49,414 nt of DNA. Origin: UMGS1766 sp963660915. GTDB taxonomy: Bacteria; Bacillota; Clostridia; Oscillospirales; Oscillospiraceae. Location of the stretch: positions 1 to 49,414 of the forward strand of contig CAVLAO010000008.1 in assembly GCA_963660915.1 (NCBI GenBank). The letters run 5' to 3'. The number at the start of each line of letters is the position of its first letter. Position 1 is the stretch's first letter. The notes under the pieces were generated by a model. That model saw only the letters and a program-made list of their open reading frames with translations, made no database searches and was not told the DNA's origin. Positions 34,525 through 42,206 of this stretch are shown here, piece after piece. Position numbers and translations under genes: made by a program.

Positions 34525-34552
34525 TGCTTCTGCCTGCATGCAGGCAGAAGCA
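34525..34552. repeat. 28-bp perfect palindrome between the ECF and radical SAM genes
   Basis: TGCTTCTGCCTGCA and its exact reverse complement form a 28-bp palindrome. It is not followed by a T-run on the plus strand, so it is not a standard terminator. It ends 10 bases before the GGAGG of the next gene and could act in RNA processing or attenuation. Confidence 0.8.
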
Positions 34553-34575
34553 TGAAGTGTTTTGGAGGTTTTTTT

Positions 34576-35181
34576 ATGACCATTACCTATCCCGTAAAGC
34601 ATGGCATTTATGTCAACATGACAAATCGCTGTCCCTGTGCCTGTACCTTCTGCCTGCGGCAAAATGGCCCCGGCGTATATGGCTCCGACCCGCTGTGGCT
34701 GGAGCGGGAACCTACGGTACAGGAAGTCTGCGACAGCATTGACGGATGGGATCTCAGTCAATACGAAGAGATTGTCTTCTGCGGTTATGGCGAACCCACC
34801 GAGCGCCTGCCCGATCTGTTGGAGGTCGCCCGCTATATTAAGTCCAAATCTTCCATCTCCCTGCGCATTAACACCAACGGTCTGGCAGATTTGATCTGGC
34901 AGAAGGAGACCGCACCGATGCTGGCAGGACTGATTGACTCGGTTTCCGTCAGCTTAAACGCCATGGATGCGGAGGAGTATCTGCGCCTGACCCGGAGCAA
35001 ATTCGGCATTGGCTCCTATGATGCCATGCTTCGCTTCACAAAGGACTGTACCCGCTATGTACCCAATGTGATGATGACGGTAGTAGGCGAGCCGATTACG
35101 ACCCCGGAAGAACAGGAAACCTGCCGCAAGATTTGTGAAAGCGTGGGTGCCAAGCTTCGCGTCCGACCCTACGAAAGCTAA
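34576..35181 (+). CDS. Radical SAM protein (TatD-linked/QueL-like)
   Basis: A 201-residue short radical SAM enzyme. The cluster motif is CPCACTFC (CxxxCxxC) near residue 21. GYGEPTE, LRINTNGLAD and SVSLNAMDAEEY are typical radical SAM barrel segments. The ATG at 34576 has GGAGG 7 bases upstream; a frame starting at 34552 has no ribosome site. The small size and context (ECF S component just upstream) match a family known as TatD-linked radical SAM proteins, which from memory includes the queuosine-phosphate lyase of Clostridioides difficile. That link is an inference; no TatD or TGT gene is nearby. Confidence 0.78.
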   Translation: MTITYPVKHGIYVNMTNRCPCACTFCLRQNGPGVYGSDPLWLEREPTVQEVCDSIDGWDLSQYEEIVFCGYGEPTERLPDLLEVARYIKSKSSISLRINTNGLADLIWQKETAPMLAGLIDSVSVSLNAMDAEEYLRLTRSKFGIGSYDAMLRFTKDCTRYVPNVMMTVVGEPITTPEEQETCRKICESVGAKLRVRPYES

Positions 35182-35200
35182 TTTCATTTCCCTTCCGCGC

Positions 35201-35242
35201 AAAAACGGCGCTGCATCAAAAAGCCGATGCTGCGCCGTTTTC
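35201..35242. terminator. Terminator between the radical SAM and HD genes
   Basis: A 16-bp stem with one mismatch (35202-35217 with 35226-35241), with A-run and T-run at its ends, lies between convergent genes. Confidence 0.85.
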
Positions 35243-35248
35243 GTTCCT

Positions 35249-35836
35249 TCAGTCGTCTTTCAGCTCCCGCCCCACATGCGGGTCAAGGAAATGGCTGCGG
35301 GCATAGTCCCAGATTTCCTGAGAACCCTCTGCCGTATGCTCGTTTCTCGCCAACACCTGATGCAGATGAACGCCGTGTTCCGCCCAGGAACGTCCCTCAG
35401 AGGCATCGTTCAGCATCAACGGCTGTATGCAGTCCATGGCCCGGGCAAATTTTGCCTCTGCGGTCTCCCGTGCTTCAAATTCCTCCCAGAGATCCCGCAT
35501 TTTTCTGCCCTGATCCGCCGGTAAAAGTCCGAAAATGCGGTCTGCTGCCTTGCATTCCCGCTCCCGCTGAGTCGTTTTTCCGCCTTCGTCATAGGCATAG
35601 GTATCTCCGGCATCAATCTCCACCAAGTCATGGATCAACAGCATGGAAACCGTTTTCAGCACATCGATTTTCTCGTTGGCATACTCACTGAGCAGCAGCG
35701 TCATAATCGCCATGTGCCAGGCATGTTCCGCGTCTCCCTCTTTTCGGTTGGCGGAGGCCAGATAGGTTTGGCGAATAATCTCTTTCTCCTTGTCAATCTC
35801 CCGCAAAAAATCAAACTGCTGATCCATTCGACTCAT
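35249..35836 (-). CDS. HD-domain hydrolase (YfbR/HD_3-like)
   Basis: A 195-residue metal-dependent phosphohydrolase. The HD motif residues are in AEHAWHMAIM and LLIHDLVEIDAGDTYAYD, with a later conserved Asp in AMDCIQPLMLND. The family includes 5'-deoxynucleotidases such as YfbR, so nucleotide clean-up is likely. AAGGAGAG is about 9 bases before the ATG. It follows degV by 15 bases and shares its transcript. Confidence 0.85.
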   Translation of the reverse strand: MSRMDQQFDFLREIDKEKEIIRQTYLASANRKEGDAEHAWHMAIMTLLLSEYANEKIDVLKTVSMLLIHDLVEIDAGDTYAYDEGGKTTQRERECKAADRIFGLLPADQGRKMRDLWEEFEARETAEAKFARAMDCIQPLMLNDASEGRSWAEHGVHLHQVLARNEHTAEGSQEIWDYARSHFLDPHVGRELKDD

Positions 35837-35851
35837 AGATGGTCTCTCCTT

Positions 35852-36721
35852 TTATTCGTCCAGCACCTGTACTCCTGCACCCAGCACACCGTCGCCAATG
35901 TACACGCTCAGTGTTCCGTCAATCTTGCCTTCCCAGATATGCTCACATCCCGGCAGAAGCTCCATCAGCTTCTCCCGCACAAGTTTCACACCCTCCGGTG
36001 CGCCCCCCTGAGCCACCGCCAGGTTATACCGCCGATGTCCGCCGCAGGCGGCCTGAACCAACTCCGCCAGCTTATCCGGCACTTTACTGCTTCCCCGCAC
36101 TTTTGCCGCGCTTTGCAGCTGACCGTCCTCCGCAAAAGACAGAATCGGTTTCAATTTGAGCAATGTACCGGCTGCTGCCGTCACTTTACCGATGCGTCCG
36201 CCCTTTTTCAGGTATTCCAACGTGTCAACACTGAAGAAGACTGTACTCCCTGCGATCAGCTGCGGTACACGGTGCTCGACCAGTTCATCCCATTCCATTC
36301 CGTTTTGAATGTCCTCCGCCAACTGCAGTAAGGTCATGCTCTGACCCAGAGAACCGCTTTGGCTGTCGAAAATACGCGCGGTCAGCCGGTCGCTGAATTC
36401 CTCTGCCATGAGCCGCACTGCGTTAAACGTTCCGGACAGCCCGGAGGACAGCATAACGCCGATCACGCCGTCGTAGCCCTCGTCCGCAATGCGGGCAAAG
36501 ATATCATGGATGTCCGCCCCCGCAGGAAGCGAGGTTTTCGGCAATTCTCCCTCGTGCAGCCGCCGATACACATCTTCCGGTTGAATATCCACACCATCTG
36601 TATATTCTCCATCTGCGCAGGAAATACGCAGCGGTACGGTAAAAATATGCGTCCGTTCCAAATCTTTCTGCAGCAAATCTGCGCAGGAGTCCGTCAACAA
36701 AGCGATTTTCTTGGGTGTCAT
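35852..36721 (-). CDS. DegV-family fatty-acid-binding protein
   Basis: A 289-residue DegV/FakB-type protein. The start IALLTDSCADLL and the lipid-site loops KTSLPA and MLSSGLSGTFNA match the family. FakB proteins hold fatty acids for the kinase FakA, which feeds them into phospholipids. No fakA is in the window. A palindrome sits in the promoter spacer, which suggests regulation. Confidence 0.92.
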   Translation of the reverse strand: MTPKKIALLTDSCADLLQKDLERTHIFTVPLRISCADGEYTDGVDIQPEDVYRRLHEGELPKTSLPAGADIHDIFARIADEGYDGVIGVMLSSGLSGTFNAVRLMAEEFSDRLTARIFDSQSGSLGQSMTLLQLAEDIQNGMEWDELVEHRVPQLIAGSTVFFSVDTLEYLKKGGRIGKVTAAAGTLLKLKPILSFAEDGQLQSAAKVRGSSKVPDKLAELVQAACGGHRRYNLAVAQGGAPEGVKLVREKLMELLPGCEHIWEGKIDGTLSVYIGDGVLGAGVQVLDE

Positions 36722-36760
36722 GTAACTGGTTTCCTTCCAAATGATTTCAATAACCTGTCG

Positions 36761-36789
36761 ATTATCTCACATTTGTGAGCAAATCGCAA
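36761..36789 (-). promoter_or_regulatory. degV promoter with a palindrome in its spacer
   Basis: Minus strand: TTGCGA (36784-36789), 17-bp spacer, GATAAT (36761-36766). CTCACA-N2-TGTGAG (36766-36779) fills the spacer and would block RNA polymerase if bound. Confidence 0.6.
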
Positions 36790-36813
36790 GACTTATTGTT
36801 CGACTCGGCATCG

Positions 36814-36850
36814 GCAAAATAAAAGACGGCTGTCTTCCGGACAGCCGTCT
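36814..36850 (-). terminator. Terminator after secG
   Basis: An 11-bp stem (36824-36834 with 36840-36850), followed on the minus strand by TTTTATTTTG. Confidence 0.85.
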
Positions 36851-36868
36851 GACAATATGCAGATAAAA

Positions 36869-37108
36869 TTACAGCACCATAACCAAAACAAGAGACAGCA
36901 CCATAAAGGCAATCGCAACCCACTTGGTCAGGCGGGCCAACTTTGCATCCCAGCTCTTGGCCTTGTTCTTGCTCAGGAAAGTGTCCATGCCGCCGCCGAT
37001 TGCACCGGCAATACCGGCACTCTTGCCGGATTGAAGCAAAACAACCAGAATCAGAAAAACAGATGCGATCACTTCGATGACCGTCAAAACCGTTGTCAAA
37101 GCACTCAT
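36869..37108 (-). CDS. secG: Preprotein translocase subunit SecG
   Basis: A 79-residue protein of the SecYEG channel. Two membrane helices (about 6-26 and 57-78) flank the conserved loop LLQSGKSAGIAGAIGGG. The ATG at 37108 has AGAGGAG upstream. The gene has its own promoter and terminator. secG often precedes rnr and smpB, but neither is here. Confidence 0.93.
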   Translation of the reverse strand: MSALTTVLTVIEVIASVFLILVVLLQSGKSAGIAGAIGGGMDTFLSKNKAKSWDAKLARLTKWVAIAFMVLSLVLVMVL

Positions 37109-37169
37109 TTCAGAAACTCCTCTTTCTAACGCCCGCAAAAATCGGGTAAAATCTTCAGATACGAAATTT

Positions 37170-37198
37170 ATAGTATCACACCGACCAAGAAAACGCAA
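37170..37198 (-). promoter_or_regulatory. Promoter of secG
   Basis: Minus strand: TTGCGT (37193-37198), 17-bp spacer, TACTAT (37170-37175). Confidence 0.45.
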
Positions 37199-37206
37199 GC
37201 AAATTT

Positions 37207-38334
37207 TTAGATTTCTGCCAAATCCGTGTGATCTGTTCGATGTGCCATGGGGCTAGTAGCCTTCTTGTGAACATACATCCGCTCGTCTGCCTCGGAAATG
37301 GACGCCCGCAGATCGTCTCCCGAGTGGAATTCCGCCACACCATAGGCGAAGCTGACCGGCACGCCTTCTACCTCACCGCATTGGTGCAGCGCATCTTCCA
37401 AGAGCGATTCCATCTCCTCACGACATAGCCGCATTGCAACCACCACAAATTCATCTCCGCCGTGGCGGTACACTCGCATACGCCGCCCTTCTGTTGCGGC
37501 CAGGATCGCACCGGACATCTGTTTTAACGCATCATTTCCGGCGCCGTGACCGTATGTATCATTAAAAAATTTCAGTCCGTTCATGTCTACCATGGCAATC
37601 GTGCTGTCTTTCCCTTTCCCTCGGCGAATTTTTTTCGTCGTATTGGAAAAAGCAACCTGACTGTGCGTTCCGGTCAGAGGATCGAACGCTACTTTCTCTA
37701 CGTTCAGTTGCAGGAAGTACAGCATTAAAAATGCAACCGCAATGCTCCAAAGAATGAATCGCAGGTCATATACAACATCCAGCACAATGGCAATGGCAAA
37801 GACAATAATCGCACTAGTGATCAGTGCGCCTTCCGCCTGTCGATTGGGTCGATAATGCTGTCCCATAGCGTGGTTGAGAAGCAGCAACAGGTAAAGTCCG
37901 CCGACCAGATAGACAAGGAAGAACATTGTTCCAATGTCCACCGTGTTCTCTTTCGTTATCTGAACAACACATCCGTTGAACAGGCTCATAACGTTGACTC
38001 CAACTACGATGGCCTCCGGCAGATAGAAATACCATTTCGGATTTTTCTTGTTTCTCTGATGCAGTAGCGCTAATAGCATCGGTGCCATTGGAGCCAGACA
38101 GTAATGCACAAAATTAGTCGCCTTGCGCATGGTCAAAATCTGCGCCGACGGAGAAAACTGCGCCAAGGCGCTGTCGATCCAAATCGAACCGATAATAAGC
38201 AGTAACAGCACACAGGCGCTGTAAAACAGTCCCTTTTTTCGACCACTTAACAAAGGATTCCGCGCCACCATCACAGCCAGGGAAAAAAGTGTTAAAACAG
38301 GGGCAAAGAAAACCTGGATCATATCTTTTATCAC
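37207..38334 (-). CDS. Membrane GGDEF protein (probable diguanylate cyclase)
   Basis: A 375-residue protein. The first 210 residues or so hold about six to seven membrane helices (for example LFYSACVLLLLIIGSIWI, MFFLVYLVGGLYLLLLL, ALITSAIIVFAIAIVLDVVY). The C-terminal GGDEF domain has DPLTGTHSQ, DMNGLKFFNDTYGHGAGND and an intact active site RHGGDEFVV, so it should make c-di-GMP. No EAL domain is fused. I choose the GTG at 38334, which has AGAGGGG 7 bases upstream; an ATG 4 codons later is possible. The input signal of the membrane part is unknown. Confidence 0.9.
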   Translation of the reverse strand: MIKDMIQVFFAPVLTLFSLAVMVARNPLLSGRKKGLFYSACVLLLLIIGSIWIDSALAQFSPSAQILTMRKATNFVHYCLAPMAPMLLALLHQRNKKNPKWYFYLPEAIVVGVNVMSLFNGCVVQITKENTVDIGTMFFLVYLVGGLYLLLLLNHAMGQHYRPNRQAEGALITSAIIVFAIAIVLDVVYDLRFILWSIAVAFLMLYFLQLNVEKVAFDPLTGTHSQVAFSNTTKKIRRGKGKDSTIAMVDMNGLKFFNDTYGHGAGNDALKQMSGAILAATEGRRMRVYRHGGDEFVVVAMRLCREEMESLLEDALHQCGEVEGVPVSFAYGVAEFHSGDDLRASISEADERMYVHKKATSPMAHRTDHTDLAEI

Positions 38335-38376
38335 AGAGACACCCCTCTCATTTTTACCGCTCAAGTTCCATTTTCT

Positions 38377-38405
38377 ATTTTATGGCTATTTGTATGTAAA
38401 AGCAA
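38377..38405 (-). promoter_or_regulatory. Promoter of the GGDEF gene
   Basis: Minus strand: TTGCTT (38400-38405), 17-bp spacer, TAAAAT (38377-38382). Confidence 0.55.
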
Positions 38406-38521
38406 GTTTAAATTTTCACATTCATCCCCTTAATTTTTTAACCGTTCTACCAAATACACCTTCTCCGATTTATGCCCTGTTTTGTCTTCTGTTTCTTGTC
38501 CCACTTGTTAAATAAACATGA

Positions 38522-38560
38522 ATTTTCACTTGAATCAGTTGACTGTATTCAAGTGAAAAT
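38522..38560 (+). promoter_or_regulatory. Double operator upstream of marR
   Basis: Two perfect 14-bp inverted arms (38522-38535 and 38547-38560) are 11 bp apart. Each arm contains its own pseudo-palindrome (TTCACTTGAA and TTCAAGTGAA), as expected for two MarR dimer sites. The arms flank the -35 box and fill the promoter spacer, so binding would repress. Confidence 0.75.
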
Positions 38561-38567
38561 ATATGCT
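38539..38567 (+). promoter_or_regulatory. Promoter of marR
   Basis: TTGACT (38539-38544), 17-bp spacer, TATGCT (38562-38567), interleaved with the operator arms. The leader would be about 55 bases. Confidence 0.75.
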
Positions 38568-38629
38568 ATGTCATAATTACAAGACACAGCAATCGTTTTT
38601 TTGTTCACCACTTGGAAGGAGCTTTTCTT

Positions 38630-39061
38630 ATGAATCTGTCCACGGACATTCTGCACGAATATTTGCAGGCAGGACGCCGCATATCCGGGAAATTCCGGGT
38701 TTATTATAATCAATGGAATCTGACCTACCCCCAATCCATTGTTCTGGCCATTCTGGAAGCCGACGGACCGATGCCCATCAGCGCTCTGGCTGAAGCTGCC
38801 GGCAGCGCAAACAGCACCATCTCCGGCGTAGTGGATCGTCTGGAAAAAATGGATTTGGTACATCGCATCCGTTCCGATTCCGACCGCCGGGTAATCTACG
38901 TTGCCACAACGGAAAAATTCCAAAAAGGTCTGCAGCAACTGCAAAGCAACGCCAACAGTCAGTTCGGCCGCGCATTGGAACGGCTTTCCGCTGACGAGCA
39001 GCAAACCATTCTCCACGGCTTACAGTTGCTGAATCAGGCTCTGAACCAGGATGAAGGCTGA
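38630..39061 (+). CDS. MarR-family transcriptional regulator
   Basis: A 143-residue winged-helix regulator. The recognition part PMPISALAEAAGSANSTISGVVDRLEKMDLVHRIRSDSDRRVIYV is recognisable in pieces: SALAEAAG, STISGVVDRLEK and the wing with SDRRVIYV. Helices at both ends should form the dimer. The ATG at 38630 has AAGGAG 8 bases upstream. A strong double palindrome over the promoter suggests self-repression. The only nearby possible target is the small membrane protein that follows by 8 bases. Confidence 0.92.
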   Translation: MNLSTDILHEYLQAGRRISGKFRVYYNQWNLTYPQSIVLAILEADGPMPISALAEAAGSANSTISGVVDRLEKMDLVHRIRSDSDRRVIYVATTEKFQKGLQQLQSNANSQFGRALERLSADEQQTILHGLQLLNQALNQDEG

Positions 39062-39069
39062 GCCGATCT

Positions 39070-39366
39070 ATGGGACAATATCCACACCATCGTTCTTACC
39101 GCGCCTACCGCGGCAGCTCGAATTCCCGCCGCCGCCTCTCCAAGGGCGCCAGGCAGCTTTTGGGATTAGCTGCAATTTTAATTCTTGCATTGAGCTGCAC
39201 GGCAATCTACCTGGGGCGCTATATGGTTTACTCCATTTACGGGGGGCATCTGGAACTTCCGAATCGGACCGATTCCATCTCGCAGGAGCAGGAAGAACCG
39301 TTGGATCTTTCCGTCCTGATTCTGGAAGATACCGCCCACAATTCTTTCCAGTCTTCCAAAAAGTAG
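39070..39366 (+). CDS. Small single-span membrane protein, unknown
   Basis: A 98-residue hypothetical protein. A very basic, Arg/Tyr/Ser-rich N-terminus (residues 1-28) is followed by one membrane helix (about 29-48, LLGLAAILILALSCTAIYLG) and an acidic Ser/Glu/Gln-rich tail. This charge pattern gives N-in, C-out. It starts 8 bases after marR; the ribosome site (GAAGG) is weak and distant, so coupling to marR is likely. A terminator follows. No family is recognised, and overlapping frames are also open, so the call is moderate. Confidence 0.55.
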   Translation: MGQYPHHRSYRAYRGSSNSRRRLSKGARQLLGLAAILILALSCTAIYLGRYMVYSIYGGHLELPNRTDSISQEQEEPLDLSVLILEDTAHNSFQSSKK

Positions 39367-39434
39367 TTCTCCTTTTTATTTGCGCATAATATGCAAGTCG
39401 CGTTGCTCGCTCTTGCAAAATATTTATCTATTTT

Positions 39435-39475
39435 CGCCATCAAGCCGCCATTCCGGCAAGATGGCGCATTTTTTT
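39435..39475 (+). terminator. Terminator of the marR unit
   Basis: A 7-bp outer stem (39435-39441 with 39460-39466) and a 4-bp inner GCCG/CGGC stem, followed by TTTTTTT at 39469-39475. Confidence 0.8.
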
Positions 39476-39806
39476 GTACTCCATTTTGTTCATTTTTGCG
39501 CGCCCCTCTGTTGTGGTCTTTTCATACTTCCGCGCAAAGAATTTCCAGTTTTATCACGATCTCCGTTTTATGATTGCGTCACATTCTTTCATAACAGCAA
39601 AGTTTTTTCTCAGGCTTTCCTGTTTGCTTCTCATTTTTTATTTTTCTGAAAGATTTTTTCATCTTTTTTCGCCAATCAATTTTCTTGTTTTTCCTGTCCA
39701 ATTCGCTTTATACCTATTAAAATACAATTTTGACTTTTCGACAAAAGATTGCAAGTATTTTGCGTCACTCCTTGCATTTTGCTACACACTTTTTTACTTT
39801 TGTCTA
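39476..39806. other. T-rich gap without a gene
   Basis: About 330 bases of strongly T-rich plus-strand sequence between the marR terminator and the V-ATPase promoter. Short open frames here have no ribosome sites and low-complexity content. I see no hairpin of note. Confidence 0.6.
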
Positions 39807-39835
39807 TTGCCTTTTCAAAAGAGATAAGCTAAAAT
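39807..39835 (+). promoter_or_regulatory. Promoter of the V-ATPase operon
   Basis: TTGCCT (39807-39812), 17-bp spacer, TAAAAT (39830-39835). The leader to the first start codon would be about 93 bases. Confidence 0.65.
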
Positions 39836-39934
39836 GTGGTCAGTATTTTCCCGTGCGAAGCAATTATAAAAACGCACAAGAAAACACTATACCTATTTAA
39901 TATAGAGACTACGCCAAAAAGGGTGGTGAACGAA

Positions 39935-40252
39935 TTGTCTTTGGAAGCTATCAAACAGGTTACCGAGGCAGAGCAGGACTGCGCTCAGCGAAAGGCCGGT
40001 GCGCTCCAGGCGGCAAAGCAAATGATTGCCGATGCGGAGCGGCAGGGTCAGGCAGAGTTGGAGTCTGCTCGCTCTGAAGCGGAAACCAAAGTTCAGGCGA
40101 TGATGCGTCAGGCCGAGGAAACCGCTGCCGGACAGGCCGAAGCAGTCCAGAAGGAGACCGAGCGCGCCTGCGCTGATCTCAAGGCCGCTGCACAGCGTCA
40201 ACTGGATGCCGCCGCAGAACGGATCGTCAGAAAGGTCGTGAATCTCACATGA
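39935..40252 (+). CDS. V-type ATPase peripheral stalk subunit H (G-like)
   Basis: A 105-residue, fully helical, Ala/Glu/Gln-rich coiled-coil protein, as expected for the stalk partner of subunit E. I choose the TTG at 39935 (MSLEAIKQVTEAEQDC), with GGGTGGTG 6 bases upstream; two GTG codons within that site are possible. The longer frame from 39836 has no ribosome site. Its stop overlaps the subunit I start by 4 bases (ATGA). It opens the operon H-I-K-E-C-F-A-B-D. Confidence 0.82.
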   Translation: MSLEAIKQVTEAEQDCAQRKAGALQAAKQMIADAERQGQAELESARSEAETKVQAMMRQAEETAAGQAEAVQKETERACADLKAAAQRQLDAAAERIVRKVVNLT

Positions 40253-42204
40253 GCATCGTAAAAATGAAGCGGCTGCGGGTGATCGGCTTTTCCGAACAGA
40301 GAGACGATTTACTGCAGCAAATGCTTCACCTCGGGTGCGTTGAGATCACAGAACCGGATGACAAGGTAACGGATCCCGAATGGACTGCCCTTCTGCGGCG
40401 GGATACTTCTTCGATCGCATCCCGCAAGACAGAGTGGTCGGCTCTGAACGGTGCACTGGATGCATTAAAGAAATATGCGCCGGCAAAGAAGGGGCTGTTC
40501 CAGAAGCGGTATGACATCACCGAGGAAAAGTTTTTCGATGAAACCGCAAAAGCCGCAGCACTGACCTGTGCCCAGTCCATTAACGACTGCACCCGGGAAA
40601 TTGCACAAATCTTCTCTGCGGAAAACAAACTCAACGCAAGTCTTTCCGGTCTGATTCCATGGGCGAATCTTGACCTGCCGTTGGAGCAGCAGCACACATC
40701 CCATGCTGAGCTGGTACTCGGCACCGCACCGATTGCCGCGGAAGACAGCGCCTTGCAAACCGATTTGGCTGCTGCCACCAACCTGGCAGAGCTGACACCG
40801 ATTTCCGAGGACAAGGATCAGCGCTATTATCTACTGGTAGTCCACAAGGACGCACTGGAGGATGCGCTGACTGCCCTGCGGGCTCATTCCTTCGGCGTGA
40901 TCCGTTTTAAGGATCTCACCGGAACCCCCAAGCAGAACATCGATCGCATCCGCGGCGAGCTGTCCGCTTTGGAACAACAGCGCAAGGATCAGGAGGCTGC
41001 CATAGTGGCATACAAGGATCAGCGGCCTGCTTTGGAGTTGGCTCTGGATCGCGTCAATCAGGAAATCAGTCGAGAGGCTGTGGCAGAACGTTTTCTCACC
41101 GATGGACAGATCTTCTTTGCGGAAGGCTGGATTCCCGCCGATCGGGTAGCGGACTTCTCCATCGTGCAAAAACAGTTCACCTGCGCCTGGGACACATCGG
41201 ATCCGGAAGAAGGCGACAGCGTCCCAACTCAGCTGAAAAACCCGAAGTGGATGGATTGCATCAACATGGTAACGGAGATGTACTCTCTCCCCGCCTATGA
41301 CGGCATTGATGCCAACCCTCTGTACTTCTTCTGGTATGTGTTCTTCTTCGGCTTTATGTTTGCCGATGTAGCCTATGGTATCATCATTTTCCTCGGCTGC
41401 CTTGCAATCATCAAAATGTTCAAGCCGAAAAAGACTTTGGGCCGTATGATGCACCTCGGTCTCTGGCTGGGCGGCAGCACTGCCCTGTGCGGCATATTTG
41501 TCGGCGGTTTCTTCGGCAACCTGCTGGAAGTCATCTACGACACTTTCCTGCCAAACGCCACTATGCCCGGCTGGATGGAAACATTCTGCAACGGCATTGT
41601 GGTTAACCCCGTCAACGATCCCATGACGGTTCTGATCATCGCCATTGCCATTGGCTGTGTTCACCTGGTTATGGGTCAGTGCATCCACATCTACATGGGC
41701 TTCCGGGACGGCCACGGCATCGACGCATTGTTGGACGTAGTCCCCTGGTGGGTTGTATTCGCCGGTATCGCGGTTGCGGCGCTGGCTAAGACTCCGATTC
41801 TGCTGATCATCGGCGCACTCAGCCTGATTTGCACACAGGGCCGTCATGAAGGCACTTTTGTCAAAAAACTGTTCGGCGGCATCAAGAGTCTGTACGACAT
41901 CACCAGTTGGCTGTCCGACGTGCTGAGCTACGCCCGTCTGATGGCGTTGATGCTGGCTACCAGCGTTATCGCGCAGGTGTTCAACACACTGGGTGCCCTG
42001 CCAAAGAGCATTATCGTGTTCATTCTGGTGTTCCTGATCGGCCATGTATTCAACATCGGCGTCAACCTCATCGGCACCTATGTCCACGCCGCTCGTCTTC
42101 AGTACCTGGAGTACTTCGGTAAGTTTTACAAGGAGGGCGGGATTCCCTTCCGTCCCCTACAATACGACACGAAATATGTCGACATCATCGAGGAGGAAAA
42201 ATAA
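40249..42204 (+). CDS. V-type ATPase subunit I (a subunit)
   Basis: A 651-residue membrane stator and ion half-channel subunit. The N-terminal half is cytoplasmic with coiled-coil stretches. The C-terminal half (from about 360) has about seven to eight membrane helices (YFFWYVFFFGFMFADVAYGI, LIIAIAIGCVHLVMGQ, YDITSWLSDVLSYARLMALMLATSVIAQ). The essential Arg is in SYARLMAL. It works with the K ring to pass the ion. Confidence 0.94.
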   Translation: MSIVKMKRLRVIGFSEQRDDLLQQMLHLGCVEITEPDDKVTDPEWTALLRRDTSSIASRKTEWSALNGALDALKKYAPAKKGLFQKRYDITEEKFFDETAKAAALTCAQSINDCTREIAQIFSAENKLNASLSGLIPWANLDLPLEQQHTSHAELVLGTAPIAAEDSALQTDLAAATNLAELTPISEDKDQRYYLLVVHKDALEDALTALRAHSFGVIRFKDLTGTPKQNIDRIRGELSALEQQRKDQEAAIVAYKDQRPALELALDRVNQEISREAVAERFLTDGQIFFAEGWIPADRVADFSIVQKQFTCAWDTSDPEEGDSVPTQLKNPKWMDCINMVTEMYSLPAYDGIDANPLYFFWYVFFFGFMFADVAYGIIIFLGCLAIIKMFKPKKTLGRMMHLGLWLGGSTALCGIFVGGFFGNLLEVIYDTFLPNATMPGWMETFCNGIVVNPVNDPMTVLIIAIAIGCVHLVMGQCIHIYMGFRDGHGIDALLDVVPWWVVFAGIAVAALAKTPILLIIGALSLICTQGRHEGTFVKKLFGGIKSLYDITSWLSDVLSYARLMALMLATSVIAQVFNTLGALPKSIIVFILVFLIGHVFNIGVNLIGTYVHAARLQYLEYFGKFYKEGGIPFRPLQYDTKYVDIIEEEK

Positions 42205-42206
42205 TT

